From positions 1 through 14,198 of the forward strand of contig JARKOC010000296.1 in assembly GCA_029975915.1 (NCBI GenBank): 14,198 nt of DNA, read 5' to 3'. Shown piece after piece: positions 1-8,135 of the stretch. Made by a program: the position numbers and the translations under genes. The first letter of the stretch is position 1; every line of letters starts with the position of its first letter. The notes below the pieces were generated by a model. That model saw only the letters and a list, made by a program, of their open reading frames with translations, searched no databases and was not told where the DNA came from. The stretch is from Bryobacteraceae bacterium. GTDB lineage: Bacteria > Acidobacteriota > Terriglobia > Bryobacterales > Bryobacteraceae.

Positions 1-381
1 GCGATCCTGTTCGTCACGCCGGAGTACAACCGCTCCATCCCGGGGGCGCTCAAGAACGCGATCGACTGGGCCTCCCGTCCGTGGGGCCAGAACTCCTTCA
101 ACCACATTCCGGCAGCGGTCATCGGCGCCTCGCCCGGACAACTCGGCACGGCTCTCGCCCAGCAGGCCATGCGCGGCGTCCTGAGCTTCTGCAACGCCCG
201 GCAGATGACGGCGCCCGAGGCCTACATCAAGTACTCCACCGATATTTTCACCCCCGACGGCGACGTCCTCGACGACAGCGTGAAGGCCTTCCTCGCCAAC
301 TACATCCAGGAATTCCGCGACTACATCGAGAAGGTCCTCACCGTGATCCCCAGAAGCCCGATCGGCTCAGCGGGCAGTTGA
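1..381 (+). CDS. NAD(P)H-dependent FMN reductase family protein, C-terminal part (5' end outside window)
   Basis: The frame is open from base 1 to a TGA at 379-381, giving 126 visible residues, and the start lies left of the window. The early stretch PEYNRSIPGALKNAIDWASRP-like (about residues 8-27) is the signature of flavodoxin-fold NAD(P)H-dependent FMN reductases, also called NADPH quinone or azo reductases. This loop contacts the flavin, and the GASPGQLGTALAQ segment that follows fits the next strand and helix of the fold. The family is usually 180-200 residues, so roughly the last two thirds is present. Such enzymes reduce FMN or quinones in the cytoplasm using NAD(P)H. The gene converges on the next one, with a short hairpin in the 39-bp gap. 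Nothing ties it to the peptide operon; it looks like ordinary flanking chromosome. The exact substrate cannot be told. Confidence 0.9.
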   Translation, partial: AILFVTPEYNRSIPGALKNAIDWASRPWGQNSFNHIPAAVIGASPGQLGTALAQQAMRGVLSFCNARQMTAPEAYIKYSTDIFTPDGDVLDDSVKAFLANYIQEFRDYIEKVLTVIPRSPIGSAGS

Positions 382-384
382 AGA

Positions 385-408
385 CGCGCGGAGGAACTCG
401 TCCGCGTG
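385..408. terminator. Possible bidirectional hairpin terminator between convergent genes
   Basis: CGCGCGGA (385-392) pairs with TCCGCGTG (401-408) across an 8-nt loop, giving an 8-bp stem with one G-U pair. It lies in the short gap between two converging stop codons, where a shared terminator is expected. There is no T-run on either side, so intrinsic termination is uncertain. Confidence 0.4.
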
Positions 409-420
409 GAAGCCGCTGTA

Positions 421-1248
421 TCACAGACGGAGACGTAGCCAGGCGGCCATGCCCGGAGTGATGAAGTGCATGGCGCCTTCGGCGCTGGCGTAGATGGTCC
501 CCTTCTTGATCAGACGGTCCCGAAGGTAGGCGATCCTGGGAGTTGTCGTGGACATCCGGTCCGCGATCTTGCGGCTCGTCGGCGCACCGTCAACGGATGC
601 ATGGGCCATGGCGACCAGGTAGTCGCGCTCGGTGGGGCTGGCGTCCTCCCACCGGATACGGAACAGCTGCTCGAGGTCTTCCTCGATACGTGAGCGAGCC
701 TGATCCGCGTGAGCCGCGGTGATCTCGTCGCTGCCGGCTGAGGCGCGCCATGCGAAATGTCCGGCGACCTGGATCGCGTAGGGGTAGCCACCGCTCAACG
801 CCATCAGTGCGTCAGCAGCAGCCGGTGTCATGGGTCGGCTGGCCTGGGCAGCTGGCCCGGTAAGCGCGAGCAACGAGGCTTCCGTATCGAGCGGGCCGAT
901 GTCGTGCCACTCCGCCCGTTCCAGATAGGTGGGCAGTGCTCTGCTGCCCCGGGTGGCGCGAAGGGACGGAAGTGCCGCGATGACCACAACCAACGGCCAG
1001 CCGTTCGGGACGTGTTCCTGAAGGACAGCAGCCAAGGTCCTCAGACCGTCAGGTTCGGCGGTCTGGAGTTCATCGAGGGTCAGCACGATCCCGGCATCAC
1101 GTTCGACCGCCGCCTCGGCTGTACTCCGAGGATGGCGACGTGCCGTCGTCGTCAGGCGTCTATGCCGGCGCTGGGCGCAGGAGGATCCGGCTCGTCGCAC
1201 GACGGCACCCGCGCCGAGGTGCTGCAAGAGGTGAAACCCATCAGACAC
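421..1248 (-). pseudogene. Truncated AAA/ATP-binding protein (Walker A half missing)
   Basis: Reading on the minus strand, the part from about residue 45 onward resembles actinobacterial ATP-binding proteins of the Orc1/MalT-like AAA group. IVLTLDEL (residues 54-61) is a Walker B strand. GGYPYAIQVAGHFAWRAS is the typical lid helix. The C-terminal stretch with SRKIADRMSTTTPRIAYLRDRLIKKGTIY is a winged helix. Such proteins are usually around 370-400 residues and carry a GxxGxGKT P-loop near the start. Here the frame opens at a GTG (1248) just after an in-frame TAA, and the first 40 residues look like out-of-frame noise (Arg-rich). I found no P-loop in any minus-strand frame of the 180 bp up to the next gene. 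I infer a 5'-truncated remnant, perhaps cut when the neighbouring operon arrived. It could still be expressed as a short protein, but it should not hydrolyse ATP. Confidence 0.65.
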
Positions 1249-1431
1249 TTACTGAAACTGCCGGCGTTCCAGCAGAGGCTCTGTGGAAAGTCCAGACCAC
1301 GGCGTCCGAGCGCCGAGATCCTTGTTCGGAACGACAGGGAGATCCATGATCACGAGCACCTCCGAAGTCATCGGCCAAGAAGAAGCGGTAACGATAGCTC
1401 TGGGATGACATCCGCTAGGCAAGGGCCGCCA

Positions 1432-2691
1432 TCACACCAGAGGTGGTTCGCCCGCCACGACACCGGTGTCACTGGATCGCATCGATCGAACCGAGCGAAC
1501 CGATAGGCACCCGAGGGCAATCAGCGAATAGAGGATGCCCGCAGTCACAAGGGATGTCGCGGGGTCGAGCGACCCGACTCCGACCCCGAACACCAGTGCA
1601 CCGAGCGGCATTGCAAGGGTTGAGCCCAGCAGGTCGTAGCTGGCGACACGCGACAGTGAATCCTCAGGGATCCTCTCCTGGAGAGTTGATTCCCAGGTGA
1701 TAGAAAACAGTCCGGTTCCGAGGCCCGCCACAACAAACATTGACATGACAAAGGGGAGCACCGCACCAAGCCCCAGAGCAATCATTGGCAGGCCCAGTAG
1801 GGCACTGCCAAGCATCGCGGCAACCAACGGTCTGGATGGACGCCGCGCCAGAAGAAGCACGGACGCCCCGACCGAGCCGATCGCCTGCGAGCCAAGCGCC
1901 GCGCCCCAACCAATGCTGCCAATGCCGGCCGAACGGCTGGCGACAAGCGGGCCGAGAATCGATACGGCGCCCACATTGATCGCGTTCATGAAGGTGAAGG
2001 CAACCACAACGGCCACGACCCACGGCCGGGAGGAAAACTCCCGCCAGCCGAAACGAATGTCATGCATCAAGTGCGATCGGCCGCGGCGGACGGCGACGCC
2101 TTGGCCGTTGACCCGGAGGAACGCGAGGGCCACAGCAGCAAGGAGGTACGACGTTGAGTCAGCAGCTAAGGCCCATCCCGGGCTAACGAAAGCAACGATA
2201 ATACCGCCCACGGATGGGCCAAGGATCTTCGTCAAGTTCTTCGCTATGGCGAGGAGCGCATTTGCCCCCTGGATAGATTCTCGTGCCACTATGAGGGGAA
2301 GGAAACCGGTCTGAGCTGGGAGCACGAACGCCGATATTGCCCCATTTAGGCCCTCGATAACTGTGAGCGTGGCGACCGTTGCGGTGCCCGCAATTACACT
2401 GGAAGCCGCCACCGCTTGGGTTGCGAATGCAAGAATACTCGCCACCCTCAGGACACCAAGCCGCGGTAACTTATCGGAAATCGCGCCACCCAAAATGAGA
2501 AATACAACCATGGCCGTCAGCCGGACTCCGACAACTTGCGCCATGGCACCTGGGGACGGGTTCACGCTCAGGACTGCGAACGGTAGACCGACTGTCACAA
2601 TTGAGGTGCCGAGAAGAGATACGAACCTTGCGGAGAAGAAAAGCGCAAAACTACGATCGTTCAGAGCCTTCACCGCATCCGATGTCTTCAT
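1432..2691 (-). CDS. MFS transporter, probable exporter of the cluster product
   Basis: This is a 419-residue, very hydrophobic protein of the usual MFS length, with enough long apolar stretches for about 12 membrane helices. Visible family marks are the loop after helix 2, GGAISDKLPRLGV (residues 68-80, a variant of MFS motif A), and TLQERIPEDSLSRVAS (336-351), a segment typical of the EntS/MFS_3 branch of drug and siderophore exporters. The ATG at 2691 is the first start after an in-frame TAG 18 bases upstream, but the sequence before it shows no clear Shine-Dalgarno. It is the last gene on the operon's strand, 133 bp after the preceding gene, so it may be read from the same transcript or from its own promoter. 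At the end of a peptide-modification cluster its likely role is export of, or immunity to, the mature product across the cytoplasmic membrane. The substrate is inferred from context only. Confidence 0.88.
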   Translation of the reverse strand: MKTSDAVKALNDRSFALFFSARFVSLLGTSIVTVGLPFAVLSVNPSPGAMAQVVGVRLTAMVVFLILGGAISDKLPRLGVLRVASILAFATQAVAASSVIAGTATVATLTVIEGLNGAISAFVLPAQTGFLPLIVARESIQGANALLAIAKNLTKILGPSVGGIIVAFVSPGWALAADSTSYLLAAVALAFLRVNGQGVAVRRGRSHLMHDIRFGWREFSSRPWVVAVVVAFTFMNAINVGAVSILGPLVASRSAGIGSIGWGAALGSQAIGSVGASVLLLARRPSRPLVAAMLGSALLGLPMIALGLGAVLPFVMSMFVVAGLGTGLFSITWESTLQERIPEDSLSRVASYDLLGSTLAMPLGALVFGVGVGSLDPATSLVTAGILYSLIALGCLSVRSVRSMRSSDTGVVAGEPPLV

Positions 2692-2824
2692 CGTGCGTGC
2701 CCAAGCCTAGGGCGCTCGACGCACGCACGCCCATCGAGTTCGAGGCGGCGCGACTTGACGGCAGGCAACCGGACGGCACCTGGGAGTCGTCTACTCCTTG
2801 CCCAAGATGGACAAGCCCCGCTGC

Positions 2825-4447
2825 TCAGTGGTCCCACAGGCCAGCCGTCCCTCTGGGGCTACCACACCCAACCATCCCCGGCACACAGGCACCTAGCTCC
2901 CAAAGTGCCTGCCTGACGGACGACTGTAGAATCGCACCTCTCTCTGCTCCGCCAGGAGAGCAGCCGAGGGCGCCCGCGGATAACGCATGGGACACCAGCA
3001 TTTGCCTTACCTCCTCGGAGCAGTACTGAGATAGCCCGAATAGATCGCCTCCTGCCTGGAACGCCAAGACTTGGCCCAAGTCGTCAACGTTGAGATATTT
3101 GTCGAAGAGCGGACCGTTATGGTGCTGAAGGGTAAAGCACTGGTCGATGAACACAGGTTCGTGGATGGCTCCGGAAGCAAACATTTGAAGGAGTTGCGCC
3201 ACAGGATGCCAGGCGTGGCCACCGTACGAGTCGCCCAGGCCTTCGAAGCACATTGCTGCGCAAGTGAGTGCTTCAATGTCGCCCATCTCAACTCGGGCGT
3301 CATGCCACCCGACCCTACTATCGCCCCTGTTCACGATCTCGGCAAACCAGCGCACCTTCCGGAGGTGAGCGTCATCTGGTGGCATCTCTGCATAGTGGCC
3401 GAGTTCACCCCCAATTACCAAACCAAGATGCTCAAACAGGTAACGCGCAAGCGGACCGAGCCATGCGTCGTACGTTGCTTCGGCCAGTGAATCCCCGCTC
3501 GACGCCAAGTATCCGAGAATGTAAAAATCACTGGCGAGTGCGGACGCCTCGACCTCCTCCGTGTACCAATCGCCGCCGAGCGACTCCACTTCACCGGAAA
3601 TGGACATGAGCGCCTGGTCAGGCGAGCGCTCTCCTCGAAGCACTGGGATCCATTCCCGCTCGACAAGGGCACAGAGACGGGGGAGCCTCCATTGGGTTCC
3701 AAGTAGATCAATCGATCCTCGATGGAGTGGGAATAATATGGTCGTCTCGTGAGCAGCAGTTAGCTCGACTATCACCTTCAGAATGAGGGACCGGAGGTGC
3801 CCATTCGAACGCGTTCCTGCAGGAAGGAGTCTCTTGAGCTTGTTCAGGAATACGTCGTCAGGTCCTCCGAAAAGCAGCAACCAAACTGTAAGGGCGACGA
3901 CCGCGTCGACTAGTGTAGTTCCGCGAAAGCGGTCGCAGTCAACGTAGGAGCCGGTGGGCCGGCCGCGTTCCATCAGAAGCCCGCTTCCCGGATAATGCGG
4001 AGCTAACGGGACCAAGAATACCCTTGGAAGCGCTGTCGGTGTAACTCCGAAGGCGTCGACTAGATGCTGTATAACCGGCACCCACTCGACTGCCGAGAGA
4101 TCGAGTTGCGCCTGCCGAACCACCGGATCGAACGCTCGCAGCGTGGGCGCGAGTTCAAGACGGGCTGCCTTGAGGGCGTTCTCAACTGCTCGCTCCGCGT
4201 CGCTACCGTCTAGAGGTTTGGATGCGTCGTCGCCTCGCTCGGGCCGTGCAACCGCCAGGAAAGCCGGAACCCAAGGTTCCTTCCCTTTCGACCACGCACG
4301 GACCTGCCCACAGAGATCCTCGACCGCGGGACTGAGTGGCCTTTTGAGATATGCGGGATCACCTGGAACGACCCCGAACGCTTCGCGCTGGACAGCCAGG
4401 AATGCATCCAGAGGCTCGCTGCGGGCGAAGTCTATGCCGCTTCTCAT
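2825..4447 (-). CDS. Unrecognised 540-residue protein of the RiPP-like operon
   Basis: I do not recognise this family. I start it at the ATG at 4447 because AGAGAGG lies just upstream and the previous gene stops 4 nt before it. A longer frame from 4594 would overlap that gene by 143 bp. The protein is soluble-looking, with no signal peptide. One apolar stretch, DAVVALTVWLLLFGG (181-195), could be a buried helix. Conspicuous local patterns are VFLVPLAPHYPGSGLLMERG (143-162), AAHETTILFPLHRG (231-244), and a His/aromatic-rich segment in 400-450 with CFEGLGDSYGGHAWHP and FTLQHHNGPLFDKYL. There is no HExxH, P-loop, CxxC pair or SAM motif that I can identify. The His-rich C-terminal half could bind metal, but that is a guess. 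Its tight coupling to the nucleotidyltransferase-PqqD gene implies a role in making or handling the same peptide, as a tailoring enzyme, a protease or a scaffold. Existence is well supported; function is unknown. Confidence 0.85.
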   Translation of the reverse strand: MRSGIDFARSEPLDAFLAVQREAFGVVPGDPAYLKRPLSPAVEDLCGQVRAWSKGKEPWVPAFLAVARPERGDDASKPLDGSDAERAVENALKAARLELAPTLRAFDPVVRQAQLDLSAVEWVPVIQHLVDAFGVTPTALPRVFLVPLAPHYPGSGLLMERGRPTGSYVDCDRFRGTTLVDAVVALTVWLLLFGGPDDVFLNKLKRLLPAGTRSNGHLRSLILKVIVELTAAHETTILFPLHRGSIDLLGTQWRLPRLCALVEREWIPVLRGERSPDQALMSISGEVESLGGDWYTEEVEASALASDFYILGYLASSGDSLAEATYDAWLGPLARYLFEHLGLVIGGELGHYAEMPPDDAHLRKVRWFAEIVNRGDSRVGWHDARVEMGDIEALTCAAMCFEGLGDSYGGHAWHPVAQLLQMFASGAIHEPVFIDQCFTLQHHNGPLFDKYLNVDDLGQVLAFQAGGDLFGLSQYCSEEVRQMLVSHALSAGALGCSPGGAERGAILQSSVRQALWELGACVPGMVGCGSPRGTAGLWDH

Positions 4448-4451
4448 CGCT

Positions 4452-5513
4452 TCATCCTCTCTGTATGAGTCCCCTCGCATGAAGTAAATCGAGACAGCGC
4501 CCAATATCGAAATCAGGTTGATCGTCAGAAAGTCTCGATTCTTGCAGGCAGCTTCTCGCCACGGATTCGATCTGCCGCTCAGACCTGCCGTCACAAAGTG
4601 CCCAGACCAAAGCAGATTGATGATTCAGGCGCACCTGGCGCTTCGTCGGCGCGGTGAGCACGACACACTCCTCGAACGGCCTTGCGTACAAACCGCGAGT
4701 GCGATGACAGCCAGAACTCACCGACGTCCAGTTCGAGACCGCCTGGAGGTCAACCCCGCTCCATCCAAGACACGAAGCGCCAGCCAACGCGGCACCGATC
4801 CAGCTGAGCAACGAATCTACTTCACTTGCTGGATCCACATCGCCATTTCGGCCCGCGACGAGATTCACCACCGAAGTAACCGGAATCACACCTCCGAAGG
4901 TTCTCATCATCTGCCGAAGCACCCACTTCTCACCCATTGTCATATCCCCCTGACTGGACAACAGGCACTTCATGGAAGCGATGAGGGTGCTGCGCGCAAC
5001 CAGGAGCGCGGAGAGGTCATCACCGTCCGCGGATAGTCCTATCGCATCCTCGAGCAAGCTGTGCGCACGGGCTGCCCAGCGAAACACCAATTGGCGCCGC
5101 AGCGCGTCTGTTCGTGCACACAACAACTCCTGCATCCCGGCAAGTGCCGACGCTCCCGTGACTGGCTGCCCGTGTGCTAGCTGCACGAGAAGCGTCAGAC
5201 TCTCATCCGGAAGCAGGGTCGGCCTAGGCGTCCTTGTCAGACGTGCGGCGTCCAGCTCGGAGAGTAGGGCGAGGACATCCTCCACCTGGAGTGGGTGCAG
5301 ATCGTGCCAGCGATGCCCGTCGCCCAATTGGGTGCGCTCGGACCGGAGCGTGGGGTTAATCACATAGATGTCAAAGTCACTTAGCGAGTGACCGAGGCCG
5401 TCGGAGACGCTGCCACCGACAAAGCTCCCATCACACTCAATCGAGCCACAGATCTTCAAGCACTGCGCACGCGCTAGGTCTAGGAGCGACCGAGGCCGGA
5501 TCGCGCTGGTCAT
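4452..5513 (-). CDS. Nucleotidyltransferase-PqqD (RiPP recognition element) fusion protein
   Basis: The chosen ATG (5513) forms an ATGA overlap with the stop of the radical SAM gene and has GGAAC upstream. A start at 5585 would overlap that gene by 76 bp. The product is 353 residues. Residues 32-51 read VGGSVSDGLGHSLSDFDIYV, which is the pol-beta nucleotidyltransferase signature: GGS at 33-35 and the metal-binding D46-F-D48 pair. The middle (about 60-265) is helical and unassigned. From about 270 to 353 the pattern matches PqqD: strands ending in VRLNHQSALVWALCDG, a helix RSERQIESVARS, then DIGRCLDLLHARGLI. PqqD-like domains bind leader peptides. I infer that the protein recruits the precursor and transfers a nucleotidyl group to it, or to a small substrate. 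The acceptor and nucleotide are unknown. A third catalytic acid was not confidently placed, so activity itself is not certain. Confidence 0.88.
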   Translation of the reverse strand: MTSAIRPRSLLDLARAQCLKICGSIECDGSFVGGSVSDGLGHSLSDFDIYVINPTLRSERTQLGDGHRWHDLHPLQVEDVLALLSELDAARLTRTPRPTLLPDESLTLLVQLAHGQPVTGASALAGMQELLCARTDALRRQLVFRWAARAHSLLEDAIGLSADGDDLSALLVARSTLIASMKCLLSSQGDMTMGEKWVLRQMMRTFGGVIPVTSVVNLVAGRNGDVDPASEVDSLLSWIGAALAGASCLGWSGVDLQAVSNWTSVSSGCHRTRGLYARPFEECVVLTAPTKRQVRLNHQSALVWALCDGRSERQIESVARSCLQESRLSDDQPDFDIGRCLDLLHARGLIQRG

Positions 5514-7336
5514 TCTGATCGTTCCGGGGTCGAAAGGCCTAGATAGAGCCCATCCTCGCACTCCATCAACCCCTCCGCGCAACAAGTATCCAGAAAGCTA
5601 CGCAGTTCCTCATGCTCGACGTGGAACCCCGCATCGCCAACTGCGGACTGGATCCGACCCGTTCCGCGAAATGTCTCCTCACAGGCGAGATATGCATGAG
5701 CACGCCATCCCCGAAGAGTTACCTTCCGTCCCGGAGGGAACCGATTGTCGAGGAGTACGGCCCGATCCGGGAACCGCCGGTGTATGAAGCATGGCTGAAC
5801 ACCCTCGGTCCAACTCGATATCCACTGGTCGACAGCCTCCACAAGCACCGCTAGCGCTGGTGGGCTGACACAATCCGCGATCGAATAGTCAAAGGTGTAG
5901 GCAATCTCAGAATGGTCGAGCCAGCCCGGGTAAACGTGGCTATAGCTTCGACTGGGTTGTACGTCGCTGATAGCTTGAGGAGTATTATCATGCAATGGGC
6001 TGAATCGCTCGAGGAGGAAACGTCGACAACCAGATGGGGGTTCTAGGTGACTAATCTTCCTGACGAGACGCGCCTGCTCGAGATAGTCCTCGTCACGTTC
6101 ACCGGGGAAGCCAAACAAGATGCTCCAAGCGACCGACATACCGTAGTAGCGAGCCCATTTGAGAAGTCGCAGATTGATCAGCCGAGAAGAGCCCTTATTC
6201 ATTAAGCGAAGGACGTGGGTGCTGAGGTTCTCGATCCCGGGCTGTAGCGCGTTGACTCCCGCTCGATGGAGGCTCGATAACTGTTGCTTGGTTAGGTTTG
6301 CCTTTACCTCAGAGAAGATGCTAACATCCCACCCCTTTTCGGCGAGGGATGTGCAGAAACTTCCCAGGTATTGCATGCTCATTATGTTATCGACCATGTC
6401 CAGACGCGACGCTTCGTGAATCTTCAGTAACGATTCGACCTCCCTGAGAGCGCGGTCCGAGCTCTTTGCCCTATAAGCCATCGACGGGCCATTTAACCCG
6501 CAGAACGTACACTGGTGCTTTTCGCCCCACCAGCACCCGCGCGAGAACTCGACGGGAATGCGCACTTCGTCTAGGCTCACAACTCCAGCCATATCCGCCT
6601 GAGTTATTTTACTGAAGTAGTCACTGTAATCAGGCTCAGGTGAGCTATCGAGGTCGGCCAGGACGGCGCCTCCGTCCGCCACAACCAACCGCTCCATCGG
6701 GTCCCGATCGCCATTGGCTTCATCCTTCGCAACTAAGGCGTTCAGGAGGGCTGGGAGGGTCCGCTCCCCTTCGCCACTCACGGCGAAGTCTATCCAAGGA
6801 ATCTTCTTTACGAACTCAGCGCCCATGGCGCCGTCGAAACTTGCGCCTCCATAGAGAAGGATCGTTTCAGGATGTGCTTCCTTAAGTCTTCGACCGACGG
6901 CGAGTGCGGCCGTTTGCTGAAGACAGGTTGACGAAATGCCGATCACGTCGAACTCCGCCCAGCGAGACTCGGCGGCGTACCTGTCGAGCCAGTCGGGAAG
7001 GGTCTTGCGTCTGAATGTGCGCAGCGAGCTCGGATCGCTATGTCCAGCATCACGCCACATGGTGGCGACCTCTGGGTAGTCCTTCAGGTAGTCTTCTTCG
7101 GTCCGTATTTCCCCGAACGCGGCAAACGAGAAGAGCCATTCGCCAAAGAGGTCGCCTGCGTAGGTGGAAGCTATGAGGGCGTATAGTTTGGTTCCGATAT
7201 GTCGTGCCAACTCGATGTTGCAGTACTCAACTTCGCATTCAAATCCGGCGGCAGTCACAACGGCCTTAAGAAGACCGCACTGAATGGACGGTGAGTCCAC
7301 GCGAGCCCAAGGCACGTTTATCAGGCCGACTTTCAT
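5510..7336 (-). CDS. B12-binding radical SAM RiPP maturation C-methyltransferase
   Basis: This 608-residue protein starts at the ATG at 7336 with GGGAAGG 9-10 nt upstream. Residues 1-200 form the cobalamin-binding Rossmann domain, recognisable from FDVIGISSTCLQQT, ILLYGGASFDG and the conserved FAVSGEGERTLPAL near 185-197. The radical SAM core follows: RGCWWGEKHQCTFCGLNG places Cys268, Cys276 and Cys279 as CX7CX2C. This spacing, with the CWWGEKH wording, is characteristic of the RiPP maturation radical SAM C-methyltransferase family (TIGR03975) rather than the usual CX3CX2C. NALQPGIENLSTHVLRLMNKG (363-381) and SILFGFPGERDEDY (405-418) are later strands of the barrel. The C-terminal 60 residues look like a small winged helix. 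Known class B relatives methylate unactivated carbons of peptides using methylcobalamin and a 4Fe-4S cluster. It is the central enzyme of the operon; its stop overlaps the next start. Confidence 0.93.
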   Translation of the reverse strand: MKVGLINVPWARVDSPSIQCGLLKAVVTAAGFECEVEYCNIELARHIGTKLYALIASTYAGDLFGEWLFSFAAFGEIRTEEDYLKDYPEVATMWRDAGHSDPSSLRTFRRKTLPDWLDRYAAESRWAEFDVIGISSTCLQQTAALAVGRRLKEAHPETILLYGGASFDGAMGAEFVKKIPWIDFAVSGEGERTLPALLNALVAKDEANGDRDPMERLVVADGGAVLADLDSSPEPDYSDYFSKITQADMAGVVSLDEVRIPVEFSRGCWWGEKHQCTFCGLNGPSMAYRAKSSDRALREVESLLKIHEASRLDMVDNIMSMQYLGSFCTSLAEKGWDVSIFSEVKANLTKQQLSSLHRAGVNALQPGIENLSTHVLRLMNKGSSRLINLRLLKWARYYGMSVAWSILFGFPGERDEDYLEQARLVRKISHLEPPSGCRRFLLERFSPLHDNTPQAISDVQPSRSYSHVYPGWLDHSEIAYTFDYSIADCVSPPALAVLVEAVDQWISSWTEGVQPCFIHRRFPDRAVLLDNRFPPGRKVTLRGWRAHAYLACEETFRGTGRIQSAVGDAGFHVEHEELRSFLDTCCAEGLMECEDGLYLGLSTPERSE

Positions 7337-7370
7337 GAATCCGAACCTTCCCTTTGATCTTCTTGAGTGC

Positions 7371-7389
7371 TCGACGGTACTACCGTCGA
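7371..7389. promoter_or_regulatory. 19-bp near-perfect palindrome at the methyltransferase stop / radical SAM leader
   Basis: TCGACGGTA (7371-7379) and TACCGTCGA (7381-7389) are perfect inverted arms around a single base. The element contains the methyltransferase stop codon (7380-7382) and lies about 35 nt upstream of the radical SAM start. As RNA it can fold with a 7-bp stem and 5-nt loop. It has no T-run, so a processing, pausing or stability element, or a protein site, is as likely as a terminator. Confidence 0.45.
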
Positions 7390-8135
7390 CAAATCACGGC
7401 GGTGTACTCCCCGGGGTCTGATCGCACATCCCGCAATTCCCAACCACCCTCGAAGCACATTCGGGCAAGCGCATCCACCCCCGTGTACGTATATGTGGAC
7501 CAGTCGGTTGCATAGCGGCGCCACCGAACACGCAGGCGTACCTGTAGGCTCTCATGACCCGTCTTTGTCTCGTTCTCGTCGTTGCCCTGCGCCGCTGCCT
7601 CGTCCACCGCGCGCCGGGGCAGCGAGATGCAATCGCCAATGATCGTGGCCCCGGGTCGCGTCTGGTCGCGGAGCATGCGGAGTCGGTCTACGCCCTCTGC
7701 GCCGGCTCCGAGCAACGCGAGGTTCTGACCGAGCAGTAGGACGGTGTCGAAGCCTCCGTGTCCCAGATCAGGCATCTGATCGATGGCGAGTCGGGCGGTC
7801 TCCCTGAGCCCGCGTGCGCGGCATACCTCGAGTGCTCCGCCTGAGGGGTCGATACCGACGACATGGTGGCCCATGCGCTGCGCTTCCAATGCATGGCGGC
7901 CCGCCCCGACCCCGATATCCACCACTCGCCCATTGAGGGAGCCGAATGCCCAACGTGTCCGCTCACTCCACGCGGCAACGCCACGAAAGTAGCGAGATGC
8001 GTCGTTGGCCACGATGTCGCCGTCGTCACGTTCCACAATCTCCGCCACCATGCCCGGGGTTTCGAGATAGGGCAGCTGCGCCTTCAGGACCATCCCGAAC
8101 GCATCACCTTGGGAGACTAGGCTAGAGGTGCTCAT
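7380..8135 (-). CDS. Class I SAM-dependent methyltransferase
   Basis: The product is 251 residues, a normal length for a stand-alone Rossmann methyltransferase. Motif I is VVDIGVGAGRHAL (residues 71-83), with the glycine-rich SAM loop. Motif II is HVVGIDPSGGALEVCRARG, with acidic D96 placed to bind the SAM ribose. FDTVLLLGQNLALLG corresponds to the motif IV/V strand and loop. The ATG overlaps the stop of the PPDK-like gene as ATGA, so the two are translationally coupled. The N-terminal 60 residues form a helical cap. In context it probably N- or O-methylates the peptide, for example at the N-terminus, C-terminus or a side chain; the family alone does not fix the acceptor. It is followed by a 43-nt gap with a palindrome before the radical SAM gene. 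Confidence 0.92.
   Translation of the reverse strand: MSTSSLVSQGDAFGMVLKAQLPYLETPGMVAEIVERDDGDIVANDASRYFRGVAAWSERTRWAFGSLNGRVVDIGVGAGRHALEAQRMGHHVVGIDPSGGALEVCRARGLRETARLAIDQMPDLGHGGFDTVLLLGQNLALLGAGAEGVDRLRMLRDQTRPGATIIGDCISLPRRAVDEAAAQGNDENETKTGHESLQVRLRVRWRRYATDWSTYTYTGVDALARMCFEGGWELRDVRSDPGEYTAVICRR

Noticed and set aside
757..1506. 249-codon plus-strand frame
   Set aside because: It is the antisense shadow of the ATP-binding remnant and runs into the MFS gene; no domain seen.
2692..2824. Possible separate promoter or small gene between the unknown protein and the MFS gene
   Set aside because: No -35/-10 pair, ribosome site or short frame stood out in the 133 bp.
4448..4594. Longer N-terminus for the 540-residue protein, including a hydrophobic stretch that could look like a membrane anchor
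   Set aside because: It would overlap the nucleotidyltransferase-PqqD gene by 143 bp, while the ATG at 4447 has a good Shine-Dalgarno and a 4-nt gap.
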